Shown here: one piece after another, positions 1 through 8,998 of the stretch | Numbering within the stretch: position 1 is the stretch's first letter | Layout: each line of letters opens with the position of its first letter | The notes under the pieces: model-generated | Seen by the model: only the letters and a program-made list of their open reading frames with translations | Told to the model about the DNA's origin: nothing | Databases searched by the model: none | Program-made: the position numbers and the translations under genes | Assembly: GCA_016721605.1 (NCBI GenBank) | Contig: JADKHS010000006.1 | Coordinates: forward strand, 52,013 to 116,012 | Source of the DNA: Nitrosomonadales bacterium | GTDB lineage: Bacteria > Pseudomonadota > Gammaproteobacteria > Burkholderiales > Gallionellaceae | Direction: 5' to 3' | Length of the DNA: 64,000 bases

Positions 1-373
1 CTTCCTGTGCCATACTGGTAAGCACTGTCACGGCAATCAGTTTAGGCGATTGGGGATACAAGCTCATTGCTTCACGCGCCGCTTCCATCATCTTGCGCCC
101 ACCTAGTGCGTGTACGTTGACCATCCACACGCCTAATTCAGCGGCAGCTTTACATGCTTGTGCGGCTGTATTGGGGATGTCATGAAATTTAAGGTCAAGG
201 AATATTTCAAAACCACGCTGCATTAACTGTTCGATCAATTGAAACCTTGCCGCGGTAAATAATTCCAGTCCCACCTTGAGGCGACACATTGCAGGCTCAA
301 ACCGTGCCACCAATTCCAGAGCAGGCTGCGTATCGGCGTAATCAAGAGCGATGATTATCTTGGGATCGCTCAT
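1..373 (-). CDS. pyrF: Orotidine 5'-phosphate decarboxylase, 3' end outside the window
   Basis: OMP decarboxylase, the last step of UMP synthesis in the cytoplasm. Reading the minus strand from an ATG at 373 gives a protein starting MSDPKIIIALDYAD, the usual PyrF opening with the first substrate-binding Asp. Near residue 60 comes the active-site signature DLKFHDIPNT, holding the Asp-Lys-Asp catalytic array of the family. The frame is open to the window edge, so about 124 residues, roughly half the protein, are visible. Its ATG overlaps the TGA of lapB (ATGA), so the two genes are probably translationally coupled at the end of the rpsA-ihfB-lapAB run. No frameshift is seen in the visible part. 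Confidence 0.95.
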   Translation of the reverse strand, partial: MSDPKIIIALDYADTQPALELVARFEPAMCRLKVGLELFTAARFQLIEQLMQRGFEIFLDLKFHDIPNTAAQACKAAAELGVWMVNVHALGGRKMMEAAREAMSLYPQSPKLIAVTVLTSMAQE

Positions 374-1546
374 ATGTTTAGTCCATTTTCTTCGTTTCTG
401 CGTGGCGAATAGGTTTCCCAACCATGACATGCCGGGCAATGCCAATAAAATTGGCGTGCCTTAAAACCACAATTAGCACACCGGTACATTGCCAGCATTC
501 GCGTACGTTGGTGCACTAAATTTTTCACCATCTCCACATCAGCACGGTGTTCGCTTGATACACCAAGCAAACGCGCCTCAAGCAGCTTATCTAGACCAAG
601 CAGTATAGGATTGCGCTGCAGCTCATCACGGACTAGCCTATATGCCGCTTCAGCCCCATCACGTTGCAGGATGGCATCAAATAGCACATTCATTAAATCC
701 AACGAGGGGTGTTTATTTAAGTAGGTTTGTAATTTGTCAATTCCTGCATCTACACGCCCAGTTTGACGATATGCCTGTAGCAAACGTTCAGCCACCAAGG
801 GCAGATACTGCTGGTTCTGTTGTTCGATACGCTGCCAGATTTCAATGGCGTTTGAAAAATGCTGCGCCGAATTTTCCATGTCGCCTAACATCATCGTGGC
901 GCGCACTGACTGAGGATTGGCTTCCAGTGCCTGTTCCAGATGAATGCGGGCAGCATCGATTTGCTGTTGCGCCAACTCTGCGGCAGCCAGTTCACAATAG
1001 AAGAAGGCAGCTTCCTTACCATGCGGCTGACCGCATAACACAGTCAAACGTTGTGTTACGTCAATCGCCTTAAACCAATCCTTTTCTTTTTGGTACAACT
1101 CGAGCAAAAAATTTAACGCGGCCTTGGCATAGGATGTAGCTTGTAATTTTAGAAACAGTTCTTCGGCGCGATTTAATATTCCGGCATTAAGGTAATCCTG
1201 CGCCAACTCAAATAACGCCTGTTGCTTCTTGTCTTCTTCTAGGTCGACGCGTTCAATCAAATTCAGATGCATGCGAATGGCGCGGTCTACCTCGCCACGG
1301 CGGCGAAACAAAACTACCTAGCGCAAAGTGCAATTCAATTGTCTGTGGATCAACTTTGACTACCTCAATAAACGCCTCGATTGCTTTATCCTGTTGCTCA
1401 TTGAGCAAGAAGTTTAGTCCTTGAAAATAGGAACGTGGCAGCGCACTAGATTCAAATAACATTTGCTTGATATCAATACGCGCTGTCAGCCAGCCCATAC
1501 CAAAAAATAGCGGAAAAACCAGCAGCATCCACAGCTCAAATTCCAT
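370..1546 (-). CDS. lapB: LPS assembly protein LapB (TPR and zinc ribbon), one frameshift
   Basis: LapB (YciM) is an inner-membrane-anchored TPR protein that controls LpxC turnover by FtsH and so balances lipopolysaccharide synthesis. The N-terminus (MEFELWMLLVFPLFF) is the membrane anchor. TPR repeats follow, and the C-terminus has a rubredoxin-like ribbon (CANCGFKARQFYWHCPAC) with two CxxC pairs. The reading frame breaks at an A4 run (1310-1313, T4 in the sense strand): the upstream frame ends correctly at LHFALGS and the other frame resumes at FRRRGEVDRAIRMH, exactly the family sequence, so one extra T is enough to explain it. The repaired length of about 390 residues is normal. It lies 215 bp downstream of lapA and overlaps pyrF. 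Confidence 0.93.
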
Positions 1547-1761
1547 AAATGACAGATCAGATTAAAATATTATATGGTAAGCAATCAGCCTAAGTATTTC
1601 ATAAACCAATTATAAAGTTACACAAAAAATTTTATTTGTTAGAAAAATTTAGAAGGGAAGGGCAATATATGCCACGTCCGGAAAATTCTATATCTTGCAT
1701 AGTAGGTACAACATCATCAGTCATTGACTGTTTAATGGCCGGATTTATGACACATATCAAT

Positions 1762-2049
1762 TCATGACATATCTAGGTTAGCATCGTTAACATTGGCAAG
1801 TTTGTTTTTTAGGCGCAGCTCGCGTTTTAGGGTGGCAATTTCCCTGCGTTGCCGAAAAATATTGCCCAGCACTGCGACAACACCGACGCTCACACCCACG
1901 GCAAAAAAAAGAAACAGAATAAGTATTAGTGATGTTTGCCATTCATAGCCAAAAAAATAGTGTAACACTACAGGTTGATCGTTCTTTATGGCAAAACCAA
2001 GAAGAAACAAAAATAATACTGTACGCAGCAACCAAATCATATAACGCAT
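1762..2049 (-). CDS. lapA: LPS assembly protein LapA (DUF1049)
   Basis: Small inner-membrane partner of LapB in lipopolysaccharide assembly. The 95-residue product has two hydrophobic segments (about residues 5-22 and 38-62) with the family's NDQPVVLHYFFG loop between them, then a charged, probably coiled C-terminal tail (QRREIATLKRELRLKNK). This is the standard LapA layout and length. It sits between ihfB and lapB on the same strand as in most gamma- and betaproteobacteria, but the 215 bp lapA-lapB gap is wider than the near-overlap often seen. That gap is AT-rich and I see no gene or clear signal in it. Confidence 0.9.
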   Translation of the reverse strand: MRYMIWLLRTVLFLFLLGFAIKNDQPVVLHYFFGYEWQTSLILILFLFFAVGVSVGVVAVLGNIFRQRREIATLKRELRLKNKLANVNDANLDMS

Positions 2050-2201
2050 AATTCACCTGCAATAATTTTTTGTTGCAATATTAAGTACGAATGAGCAAAA
2101 AATTGACGGCACTATCTTGCGACAGGCCGCCAACTTTTTTATTACAAAATAATACTTACGACTAAATTGTCCCGAGCTCTCTAAAAAAGTCAGAACAGAC
2201 T

Positions 2202-2489
2202 TCAGGAAGGTGTGTAATCAACCCGTTCACGTAATTCCTTCCCCGCCTTGAAATGTGGCACATACTTGGCCGGAACCTGCACCTTATCACCAGATTTTGG
2301 ATTGCGTCCCATCCGCGGTGGACGATAGTTCAACGCAAAACTGCCGAAACCACGGATTTCAATGCGTCCTCCCCGCGCTAAGGTTTCCGACATGGCATCA
2401 AGGATTACTTTAACTGCCAGATCGGTATCTTTGGCCAATAGTTGCGGATAACGCTCCGCCAACTTTGCGATAAGATCAGAACGGGTCAT
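2202..2489 (-). CDS. ihfB: Integration host factor subunit beta
   Basis: DNA-bending nucleoid protein that forms a heterodimer with IhfA. The protein starting MTRSDLIAKLAERYP carries the HU/IHF signature FGSFALNYRPPRMGRNPK and the beta-arm Pro of the family (NPKSGDKV). I chose the ATG at 2489: AAGGAG lies eight bases upstream, while the in-frame GTG at 2498 would overlap that ribosome site. The length of 95 residues is normal. It follows rpsA by a dozen bases, the conserved rpsA-ihfB pair, so both are probably transcribed together. Confidence 0.95.
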   Translation of the reverse strand: MTRSDLIAKLAERYPQLLAKDTDLAVKVILDAMSETLARGGRIEIRGFGSFALNYRPPRMGRNPKSGDKVQVPAKYVPHFKAGKELRERVDYTPS

Positions 2490-2501
2490 TCCTATCACTC
2501 C

Positions 2502-4235
2502 TTACTGTGCGTCAATCTTGCTGGTTTCCATTTTAGCCTTAAGCAAGGCACCCAAATTGGTCGTTCCGGCCGTAGTAGATGTGTTGTCTACAGCAGGTGG
2601 AGCAGATTTCTGCATTATTACCGCTTCATCTGTCTTGTCCAAGGCCTTGATCGACAAATTAATGCCACGATTTTTGCGATCTACGTTAATAACCATAGCT
2701 TTCACTGTATCGCCTTCCTTCAAATGGTTACGAATGTCCTCAACACGGTCAGTGGACACTTCAGAAGCCTTGAGGAAACCCTCAACATCACCATCCAGGG
2801 TAATAGTTGCGCCTTTGGCATCAATTGCCTTAACCACACCGTTTACCACACTGCCTTTATCGTGTGTTGCGATATAACCATTAAAGACATCGCCATCCAT
2901 TTGTTTGACGCCTAACGAAATGCGCTCACGCTCTACATCAATTGCCAGTACCACGGCCTCAAGTTCATCGCCTTTCTTATAATTGCGTACAGCTTCTTCG
3001 CCAGGTACAGACCAGGAAAGGTCAGACAAATGTACTAAACCATCGATCCCACCTTCCAAGCCGATGAAAATACCAAAATCAGTAATCGATTTGATCTGGC
3101 CTTTTACCTTATCGCCTTTTTTATGGTTCAAGGCAAAATCGTCCCATGGATTGGATTTGCATTGCTTCATACCAAGAGAGATACGGCGGCGTTGCTCATC
3201 AATTTCCAGAATGATGACCTCAACTTCATCACCGAGTTGCACCACCTTGGAAGGATGTACGTTCTTGTTAGTCCAATCCATTTCGGATACATGCACCAGA
3301 CCTTCAATACCCTGTTCGATTTCTACGAATGCGCCATAATCAGTCAGGTTGGTCACTTTACCAAACAGTCGGGTACCTTGTGGATAACGGCGCTCCAAGC
3401 CGGTCCATGGGTCATCACCCATCTGCTTGATGCCGAGAGAAACACGGTTTTTCTCTTGGTCGAATTTAAGTATTTTGGCTTCCACTTCATCGCCAACCGC
3501 CAGCACTTCAGATGGATGTTTGACACGACGCCAAGCCAAGTCGGTAATATGAAGCAGGCCATCAATACCGCCCAAGTCCACAAACGCGCCATAGTCAGTA
3601 ATATTCTTAACAATACCCTTGACAATTGCGCCTTCTTTCAGGTTTTCCATCATGGCCTGACGATCCGCTCCATGGCTTGCTTCCAACACCGCGCGGCGCG
3701 AAACGACTACGTTATTACGTTTACGATCCAGCTTGATGATCTTGAGTTCCATGGTCTTATTTTCGTAAGGTGCAGTGTCCTTGACCGGTCGGATATCCAC
3801 TAACGAACCGGGTAAGAATGCACGTATGCCATTCACCATAGCAGTCAAGCCACCTTTAACTTTGCCACTGACATAACCTTCAACGATTCTGCCTTCTTTC
3901 ATCGCTTCTTCCAGCTCGATCCATGCAGCGAGGCGTTTAGCCTTCTCGCGCGACAGCTTGGTTTCACCGTAACCATTTTCTAGCGATTCAATCGCTACAG
4001 TAACGAAATCGCCAGCTTTTACTTCAATTTCGCCTGCGGCGTTGAAGAATTCCTCGACAGGGATAAAGCTTTCGGATTTCAGACCGGCATTCACCACCAC
4101 TACATTATGATCGATGCGCACAATATGTGCAGTGACCAACTCGCCCGCGCGCATTTCTTTGCGCGTCAAACTTTCTTCAAACAGGGAGGCGAAACTTTCC
4201 AGGTCGTTTTCAATTACAGCAGCGTTAGCATTCAT
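2502..4235 (-). CDS. rpsA: 30S ribosomal protein S1
   Basis: S1 binds mRNA and the small ribosomal subunit and helps initiation on structured or weak ribosome sites. The 577-residue protein contains six S1/OB repeats; the four central ones are easily seen through repeated blocks such as ITDYGAFVDLGGIDGLLHITD, each followed by VSLGIKQ-type strand ends. The N-terminus (LFEESLTRKEMRAGE) matches the ribosome-anchoring repeat 1. The gene is intact, notable in a window where many large genes carry indels. It sits between cmk and ihfB in the usual order. The leader between cmk and rpsA holds two GC-rich hairpins that could regulate it. Confidence 0.97.
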   Translation of the reverse strand: MNANAAVIENDLESFASLFEESLTRKEMRAGELVTAHIVRIDHNVVVVNAGLKSESFIPVEEFFNAAGEIEVKAGDFVTVAIESLENGYGETKLSREKAKRLAAWIELEEAMKEGRIVEGYVSGKVKGGLTAMVNGIRAFLPGSLVDIRPVKDTAPYENKTMELKIIKLDRKRNNVVVSRRAVLEASHGADRQAMMENLKEGAIVKGIVKNITDYGAFVDLGGIDGLLHITDLAWRRVKHPSEVLAVGDEVEAKILKFDQEKNRVSLGIKQMGDDPWTGLERRYPQGTRLFGKVTNLTDYGAFVEIEQGIEGLVHVSEMDWTNKNVHPSKVVQLGDEVEVIILEIDEQRRRISLGMKQCKSNPWDDFALNHKKGDKVKGQIKSITDFGIFIGLEGGIDGLVHLSDLSWSVPGEEAVRNYKKGDELEAVVLAIDVERERISLGVKQMDGDVFNGYIATHDKGSVVNGVVKAIDAKGATITLDGDVEGFLKASEVSTDRVEDIRNHLKEGDTVKAMVINVDRKNRGINLSIKALDKTDEAVIMQKSAPPAVDNTSTTAGTTNLGALLKAKMETSKIDAQ

Positions 4236-4257
4236 TTATAAAGATATCCAAGACAAA

Positions 4258-4302
4258 CCCGCTTTTGGCGGGGCTGGTTAAAAAACCCGAACGATAGGTT
4301 CG
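4258..4302 (-). terminator. Two hairpins in the cmk-rpsA gap, possible attenuator of rpsA
   Basis: Reading the minus strand, the stem CGAAC/GTTCG (4302-4298 with 4292-4288, five-base loop) is followed by GGG and a run of six T (4285-4280), the form of an intrinsic terminator. Closer to rpsA a second stem, CCCGC/GCGGG (4272-4268 with 4262-4258), lies about 20 bases before the start codon. Either could be the cmk terminator or an attenuator of S1 synthesis; autogenous control of rpsA is known in E. coli, but similarity of these structures to it has not been shown. Confidence 0.4.
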
Positions 4303-4360
4303 TTGCGGGGCTATCAAACGTACATCAATACAACTTTTATATCGGACTCATGCGCAGGAC

Positions 4361-5011
4361 TCAATGCATGGAATGATAACGCGTTAGCACTTCCTGCATC
4401 GCTTGCCCGATGGTCAAGTCGGTAGTGTCGAGCAAACTGGCTCCGGGCATCTGTTGCAATGGAGCCGCAATACGCCGACTATCTCTCTCATCGCGCGCGA
4501 GAATTTTTTCTAAAAGGTCTGGAATATTAGCACTGATTCCTTTTTCCATCAACTGTTTATAACGCCGTTCGGCGCGAACCTCTGCACTGGCAGTTAGAAA
4601 TACTTTTAAAACCGCATCAGGAAATACCACTGACGCCATATCACGGCCATCCGCAACCAATCCTGGTGCCCGACGGAAAGCATGTTGCTTGCCCAATAAT
4701 GCGGTGCGCACCGCTGGCAATGTCGCCACTCTGGACGCCGCAATCGCTGATTGTTCGGAACGCAACTCATCATTCACCTGCACGCCATTCAGCCAGGAAT
4801 CCACTCCCTCGAAGCGTATATCCATGTGCGCCGCCAGATCAGCCAATTGATCTTCCGCATCCAACGCTATTCCATGTTGTTGCGCAGCTAACGCCAACAA
4901 GCGATACAACGCACCGCTGTCAAGATAATGAAATCCAAGTTGTGCTGCAACCAGTTGCGCCACGGTACCCTTGCCGGAAGCAGAAGGGCCATCAATGGCA
5001 ATAACTGGCAC
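4361..5011 (-). CDS. cmk: Cytidylate kinase, possibly fused to AroA
   Basis: Phosphorylates CMP and dCMP for nucleotide synthesis. The P-loop GPSASGKGT stands near the N-terminus, followed by YLDSGALYRLLA, DGRDMASVVFPDA and the lid region RAERRYKQL, all typical of Cmk; about 216 residues from the GTG at 5011 is normal. No good ribosome site precedes that GTG. Once the nearby aroA frameshift is repaired, the AroA C-terminus (TFPDYFECFASVVKA) runs straight into VPVIAIDGPSASGKG with no stop. The gene is therefore either the second half of an AroA-Cmk fusion or a separate GTG-start gene whose upstream stop was lost. Confidence 0.93.
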   Translation of the reverse strand: MPVIAIDGPSASGKGTVAQLVAAQLGFHYLDSGALYRLLALAAQQHGIALDAEDQLADLAAHMDIRFEGVDSWLNGVQVNDELRSEQSAIAASRVATLPAVRTALLGKQHAFRRAPGLVADGRDMASVVFPDAVLKVFLTASAEVRAERRYKQLMEKGISANIPDLLEKILARDERDSRRIAAPLQQMPGASLLDTTDLTIGQAMQEVLTRYHSMH

Positions 5012-6311
5012 AGCTTTAACCACGCTGGCAAAACATTCAAAATAGTCCGGAAAGGTTTGGCTACGCATTCAGGATCGTTAATACGCACACCCGTCTGATT
5101 AAATGCGGCAAGTGAGAAACACATTGCCATGCGATGGTCATCGTAGGTATCGATTGAGTATTGAGGGGCCAAAATCAAGGATTGAGGCGGCGTGATGCGA
5201 ATGAAATCTGCGCCTTCTTCCACCGTTGCGCCAAGTTTTCGCAATTCAGTGGCCATTGCTGCGATGCGATCGGTTTCCTTAACGCGCCAGCTGGCGATAT
5301 TCCGCAGCGTGGTTACACCGTCGGCAAACAGTGCACACGCTGCCAGCGTCATCGCCGCATCGGGAATGTGATTGCAATCCAAGTCTATGCCTTTCATTCT
5401 GCCATTTTCCGGTGCACGCGCTTCCATCCAGTTCGGCCCCATTGCGATGCGCGCACCCATAAGCTGTAATGCTTCGGCAAAGCGCACATCGCCCTGAATA
5501 CTATCGTGACCTACACCCTCAACCCGTACTGGGCCGCCACCGATGGCGCCCGCAGCCAAAAAATACGAAGCGGATGAAGCATCGCCCTCGACATGAATCA
5601 AACCCGGCGTGGTATAGCGGCTGTCGGCAGAAACCGTAAACGAATTCCAGCCGTCTCGATCAACCTGAACTCCAAAACGCGCCATTATCGCCAGCGTAAT
5701 TTCGACATAGGGCTTGGAAATCAATTCGCCCATCACCTCAACCGTGGTTGAACTTGCATTAATGGTAGCGCCATCAATAAAGCACTGAGAAACTGACTGG
5801 AAACGTCACCGCGTACTGCAACGCGGCTGCCGCTGAGTAGCTTAGCAGGATGTATTTCGAGTGGAGGAAAACCTTCCGCACCCAGATATCGGATATCCGC
5901 ACCTAATTCACGTAACGCATCCACCAAATCGGCGATTGGGCGCTCGTGCATACGCGGCACGCCAGACAGTTGATAATGTCCTCCCGCCAATGCCAGAGCA
6001 GCTGTCAAGGGGCGAAAAGCTGTGCCCGCATTGCCGAGAAACAGCTGGGCATCCTTAACCGGAAAATCACCAGCGCACCCTTGTACTCGATAAGCATGGT
6101 CTCCCAATGCTTCCACTGATACGCCCAAAGTGCGCAATCCTTGTAGCATGTGCTCCGTGTCATCCGAATGCAAAAGATCACGGATTTCAGTAACCCCATG
6201 AGATAACGCTGAGAGCAACAGCATGCGGTTGGAAATACTTTTGGAACCAGGAAGACGCACAGTACCTTGGGGCTCAGTAAGGAGGAAGATCAATAAATTT
6301 TGATTTGTCAT
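5012..6311 (-). CDS. aroA: EPSP synthase (3-phosphoshikimate 1-carboxyvinyltransferase), two frameshifts
   Basis: Sixth step of the shikimate pathway, joining PEP and shikimate-3-phosphate. The N-terminal part has the substrate motif LPGSKSISNRM and the LGNAGTAFRPL PEP-binding motif; the C-terminal part has VEGDASSASYFLAAGA and DDHRMAM. Two breaks are seen. Near 5751 an AA run should be AAA: after ALPLMQV the frame resumes as VMGELISKPYVEITL. Near 5060 a sense-strand AAA should be AAAA: after ECVAK the family ending TFPDYFECF lies in the next frame. The N-terminal MTNQNLLIFLL is atypical and lacks a ribosome site, so a third error there is possible. With no other aroA seen, this is the likely functional gene. 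Confidence 0.9.
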
Positions 6312-6430
6312 TTCAAAGTAAATAATGCGGTCATTGCAAAGTGAACCATAAGTAGGGGGTGAATAGTGTTAAACAATAGGCTGCGTATGTTCATTTTTTC
6401 TAACTAAATCCACCTGCATAAATATTTTTT

Positions 6431-7291
6431 TCATGGCCATATAGCTATAGGCGAAGTTTTGCTGTAGTCATTCCAGCGAGTATTTTTGACTGCTGTTTCC
6501 ATCAAGGTGACCTCTTCATCCGGCGCGCCACCACCGTCCTCATTATCACTAAGGCCAACCCCATAAATCAGTCCGCCACTTTCTGTAATGATAAAGCGGT
6601 TATGCATTTGTGCTTTCTCGTAAATATGCAATTGCATCTTCACGCCTGACGGCAACATGGAAACGCTCTGCTGGAAACGTCGAATCAGTTCGTCGTTCGC
6701 GATTTCATCGCTGCGATGTATTTCCACAACGGCTTTGCTGCCGGGCAATAGAGAATATATTTCCTCTAGCGGTCGCTGATAGCGAGGCTTGGTAGGGTCA
6801 AAATGCGGATCAACCAGCTTAATTATTTTAGCGTGCCGGATCAAAAATTCAGCACAGCCTATCAGGGCTTGGGCTGTTCGAGGAACAGCGCACTGTCGAG
6901 CGGCTTTAAAGCGCGGGTTTTCTTCATCAATTTCATCTTTTAGCAGCACATCCGGGTGGTCTACAGCAGTAGCTGAGATAATCGCCGCAAAGGGTTTGCG
7001 TGCATGCTCTACTAATGCCCGATCAATCCACGGCTGAGAACCTTCGCCACTCGGTCGGCTCGTATCAAAAACGATATCACTACCAAATTTATTCAGGCGC
7101 TCCACAATTTTGGAAAACTCGACTTTACCTTTATGCTCGCGCAAAGCAGAATCACAAACTAGCTTCCTCCACTTTTTTGGAAATGAAGAAATCACCCGCC
7201 CTTGGCTCACACCAAACTTCTCTGTAAAGTAGCAAAATTCGCGATAAGACGAAGTGATGGCATCCGGATCTAATGCAAATTCCTTGATCAT
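6431..7291 (-). CDS. PLD-like putative nuclease, last gene of the hsdMS-ATPase operon
   Basis: 286-residue protein of no family I can name with certainty. Near the C-terminus, residues 230-250 (HNRFIITESGG, then GLSDN) have the form HxR-x4-E followed by an Asn, resembling a degenerate phospholipase D motif (HxKx4D...GxxN). Residues 159-166, LVDPHFDP, resemble the start of a PLD-like half-domain. Only one such motif is visible, so activity would need a dimer, as in single-motif PLD nucleases such as BfiI. Its ATG shares a base with the ATPase stop (TGATG), so it is translationally coupled. The pairing suggests an effector driven by the ATPase; the nuclease activity is inference. Confidence 0.6.
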   Translation of the reverse strand: MIKEFALDPDAITSSYREFCYFTEKFGVSQGRVISSFPKKWRKLVCDSALREHKGKVEFSKIVERLNKFGSDIVFDTSRPSGEGSQPWIDRALVEHARKPFAAIISATAVDHPDVLLKDEIDEENPRFKAARQCAVPRTAQALIGCAEFLIRHAKIIKLVDPHFDPTKPRYQRPLEEIYSLLPGSKAVVEIHRSDEIANDELIRRFQQSVSMLPSGVKMQLHIYEKAQMHNRFIITESGGLIYGVGLSDNEDGGGAPDEEVTLMETAVKNTRWNDYSKTSPIAIWP

Positions 7292-8985
7292 CAGAACAAC
7301 TCTCCGGCTCGTTCATCAAAAAATCCTTTAGGCCAACTTTCCGTGAATTCACCTGCTTCATCTACGGGCAAGGATTTAATCTGAACCCCATTTTCTCCGC
7401 GACCGACATAATAAACCCCGATCATTTCAGGAGAAACAGGCGGAAAGCCCGACGGTAAACCACCTTCCGATGTTTCGCGAATCCGGCGTAATAAGCGCAG
7501 AATCAGATGCTCGCTGTGCGTTTCAATCAAAAAGCTCATATCGTGGCGGAGTACACTATAGATTAGCAAGTCACCCAGACCCACTTGCACCGAAGGGTGA
7601 ATATGGAGTTCCGGCTGCTCGATAGTCACCAGGCTTGCAGAAGGCTCCAGCGCAGCGACCACCACTGGCAGCACTTGCGAGATGCCGATACCGACATCCC
7701 GTGACTGCATTTCCAGACCGGATTTAGTATCGATCAAACCGATGCGAGGCTTGGTCAGCAAGGCTTCAATTGCTTTATTCAACATCCACTGACGCTGGGG
7801 ATTCAATTCTTCAGAGCCAATCAGATCCAGCCACTCTGAGCGCACTTCGCGTACCCAACGGCGCTCGATCGCATAACCGGTATTGAGCTTGTCTTCGTCC
7901 GCCATCCAGCGGCTGACATCATCGATCAGGCTTTGCTGTCCAGTCAGCAAAGCTTCCCAGCCAGCCAAAACCGTCTGCCCAGCCTGCTTCGTCCCTAGTC
8001 AGGCTGGCATCGAAATCGCGTGCAGGCACATGGCGAATGGGTTCAACATAGCGCATTTTGCGTAATTCATCGCGTACCAGCAAACCGGCCGACAATCAAA
8101 GACGAAATAAAGGCGGTAAATTCCGGGCGATATAACATTTTCCGCCCCGATTACATCGGGTGCCGGGATATGCAGCAGTTCACCCAATCGAGGCAACGCG
8201 CTATCAAAACCGGAAAGCCATTCGCGCAAACCCTCACCGGTCTTTTCCATGCCCGCATCCGTTACCGTCTCGATAATGTGCGGCCATACTGTGTAGTGAG
8301 TTTCAATCTTGGGGGCTACAGAGTCACTGGATGCGGTCGAATTCGTATTCGATCGCAAAATATTCAGATTATTGGCTAAATCTTCCTGCGTGAACGGGCG
8401 CATAAAAATGGGGTTGATCTCGTTAATGCTGATGCTGACATCCCGGCCATCATCGGTAGCATTTATTTCGGCCAGCCATTCGCCATTGGCACCCACTTGA
8501 TAGCCGACCACCACAGCTTTATCGCGCAGATGACTCCAGGCAATCACCAACTTCACGCTTACCGACTCAACGCGATTCCGTGTTTCATGCAACAGGTTGT
8601 AAAAAGCCCATACCTTGGAATCATCTGTTTGCCAATCATCAAAGGCTTCCGGCACCAAATCGGGTAGCCCTTTGCCACCTAAAGACAGTTCGATTTGAAT
8701 GGTAATATGACGGGTTGTGTCACGCAGATGAACAAGATTGCGAAACCCTCCCAGATCAACAAAATTTCCACCCTGCAGAGTGCGGTCTGGGTTGGCGTTA
8801 TTGCGCTCCAGTACTTCACGCATATACTGCAGCGCTTGCATGATGGTGCTTTTGCCAACGCTGTTTGCACCGAAAAGCAGGGTAATCGGTTTGAGGTCAA
8901 TCCGAATTTCGGAACCGATTCCTTTAAAGTTCTCAATATAAATTTTGGTCAGACCCGTCTGACCAATAGCGGTCGGTGCACTCAT
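7291..8985 (-). CDS. AAA family ATPase, DUF3696-like (OLD/ABC type), two frameshifts
   Basis: SMC/ABC-like ATPase. The N-terminus holds the Walker A GANSVGKST (residues 39-47) after the opening IYIENFKGI. The C-terminal part has a signature-like IGISQVLPVVVAAL, Walker B region LVTIEQPELHIHP, switch His in IETHSEHLILRL, and a C-terminal GEFTESWPKGFFDER typical of DUF3696 proteins. Two indels split it: near 8090 a GG should be GGG (the family-like AGLLVRDELRKMRYVEPIR then reads through), and near 7965 a T4 should be T3. Repaired length is about 565 residues. The ribosome site GAGGA follows the hsdS stop by 13 bases. DUF3696 ATPases commonly occur in defence islands; the partner PLD-like gene supports that role. 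Confidence 0.8.
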
Positions 8986-8998
8986 ATTTTATTTATCC

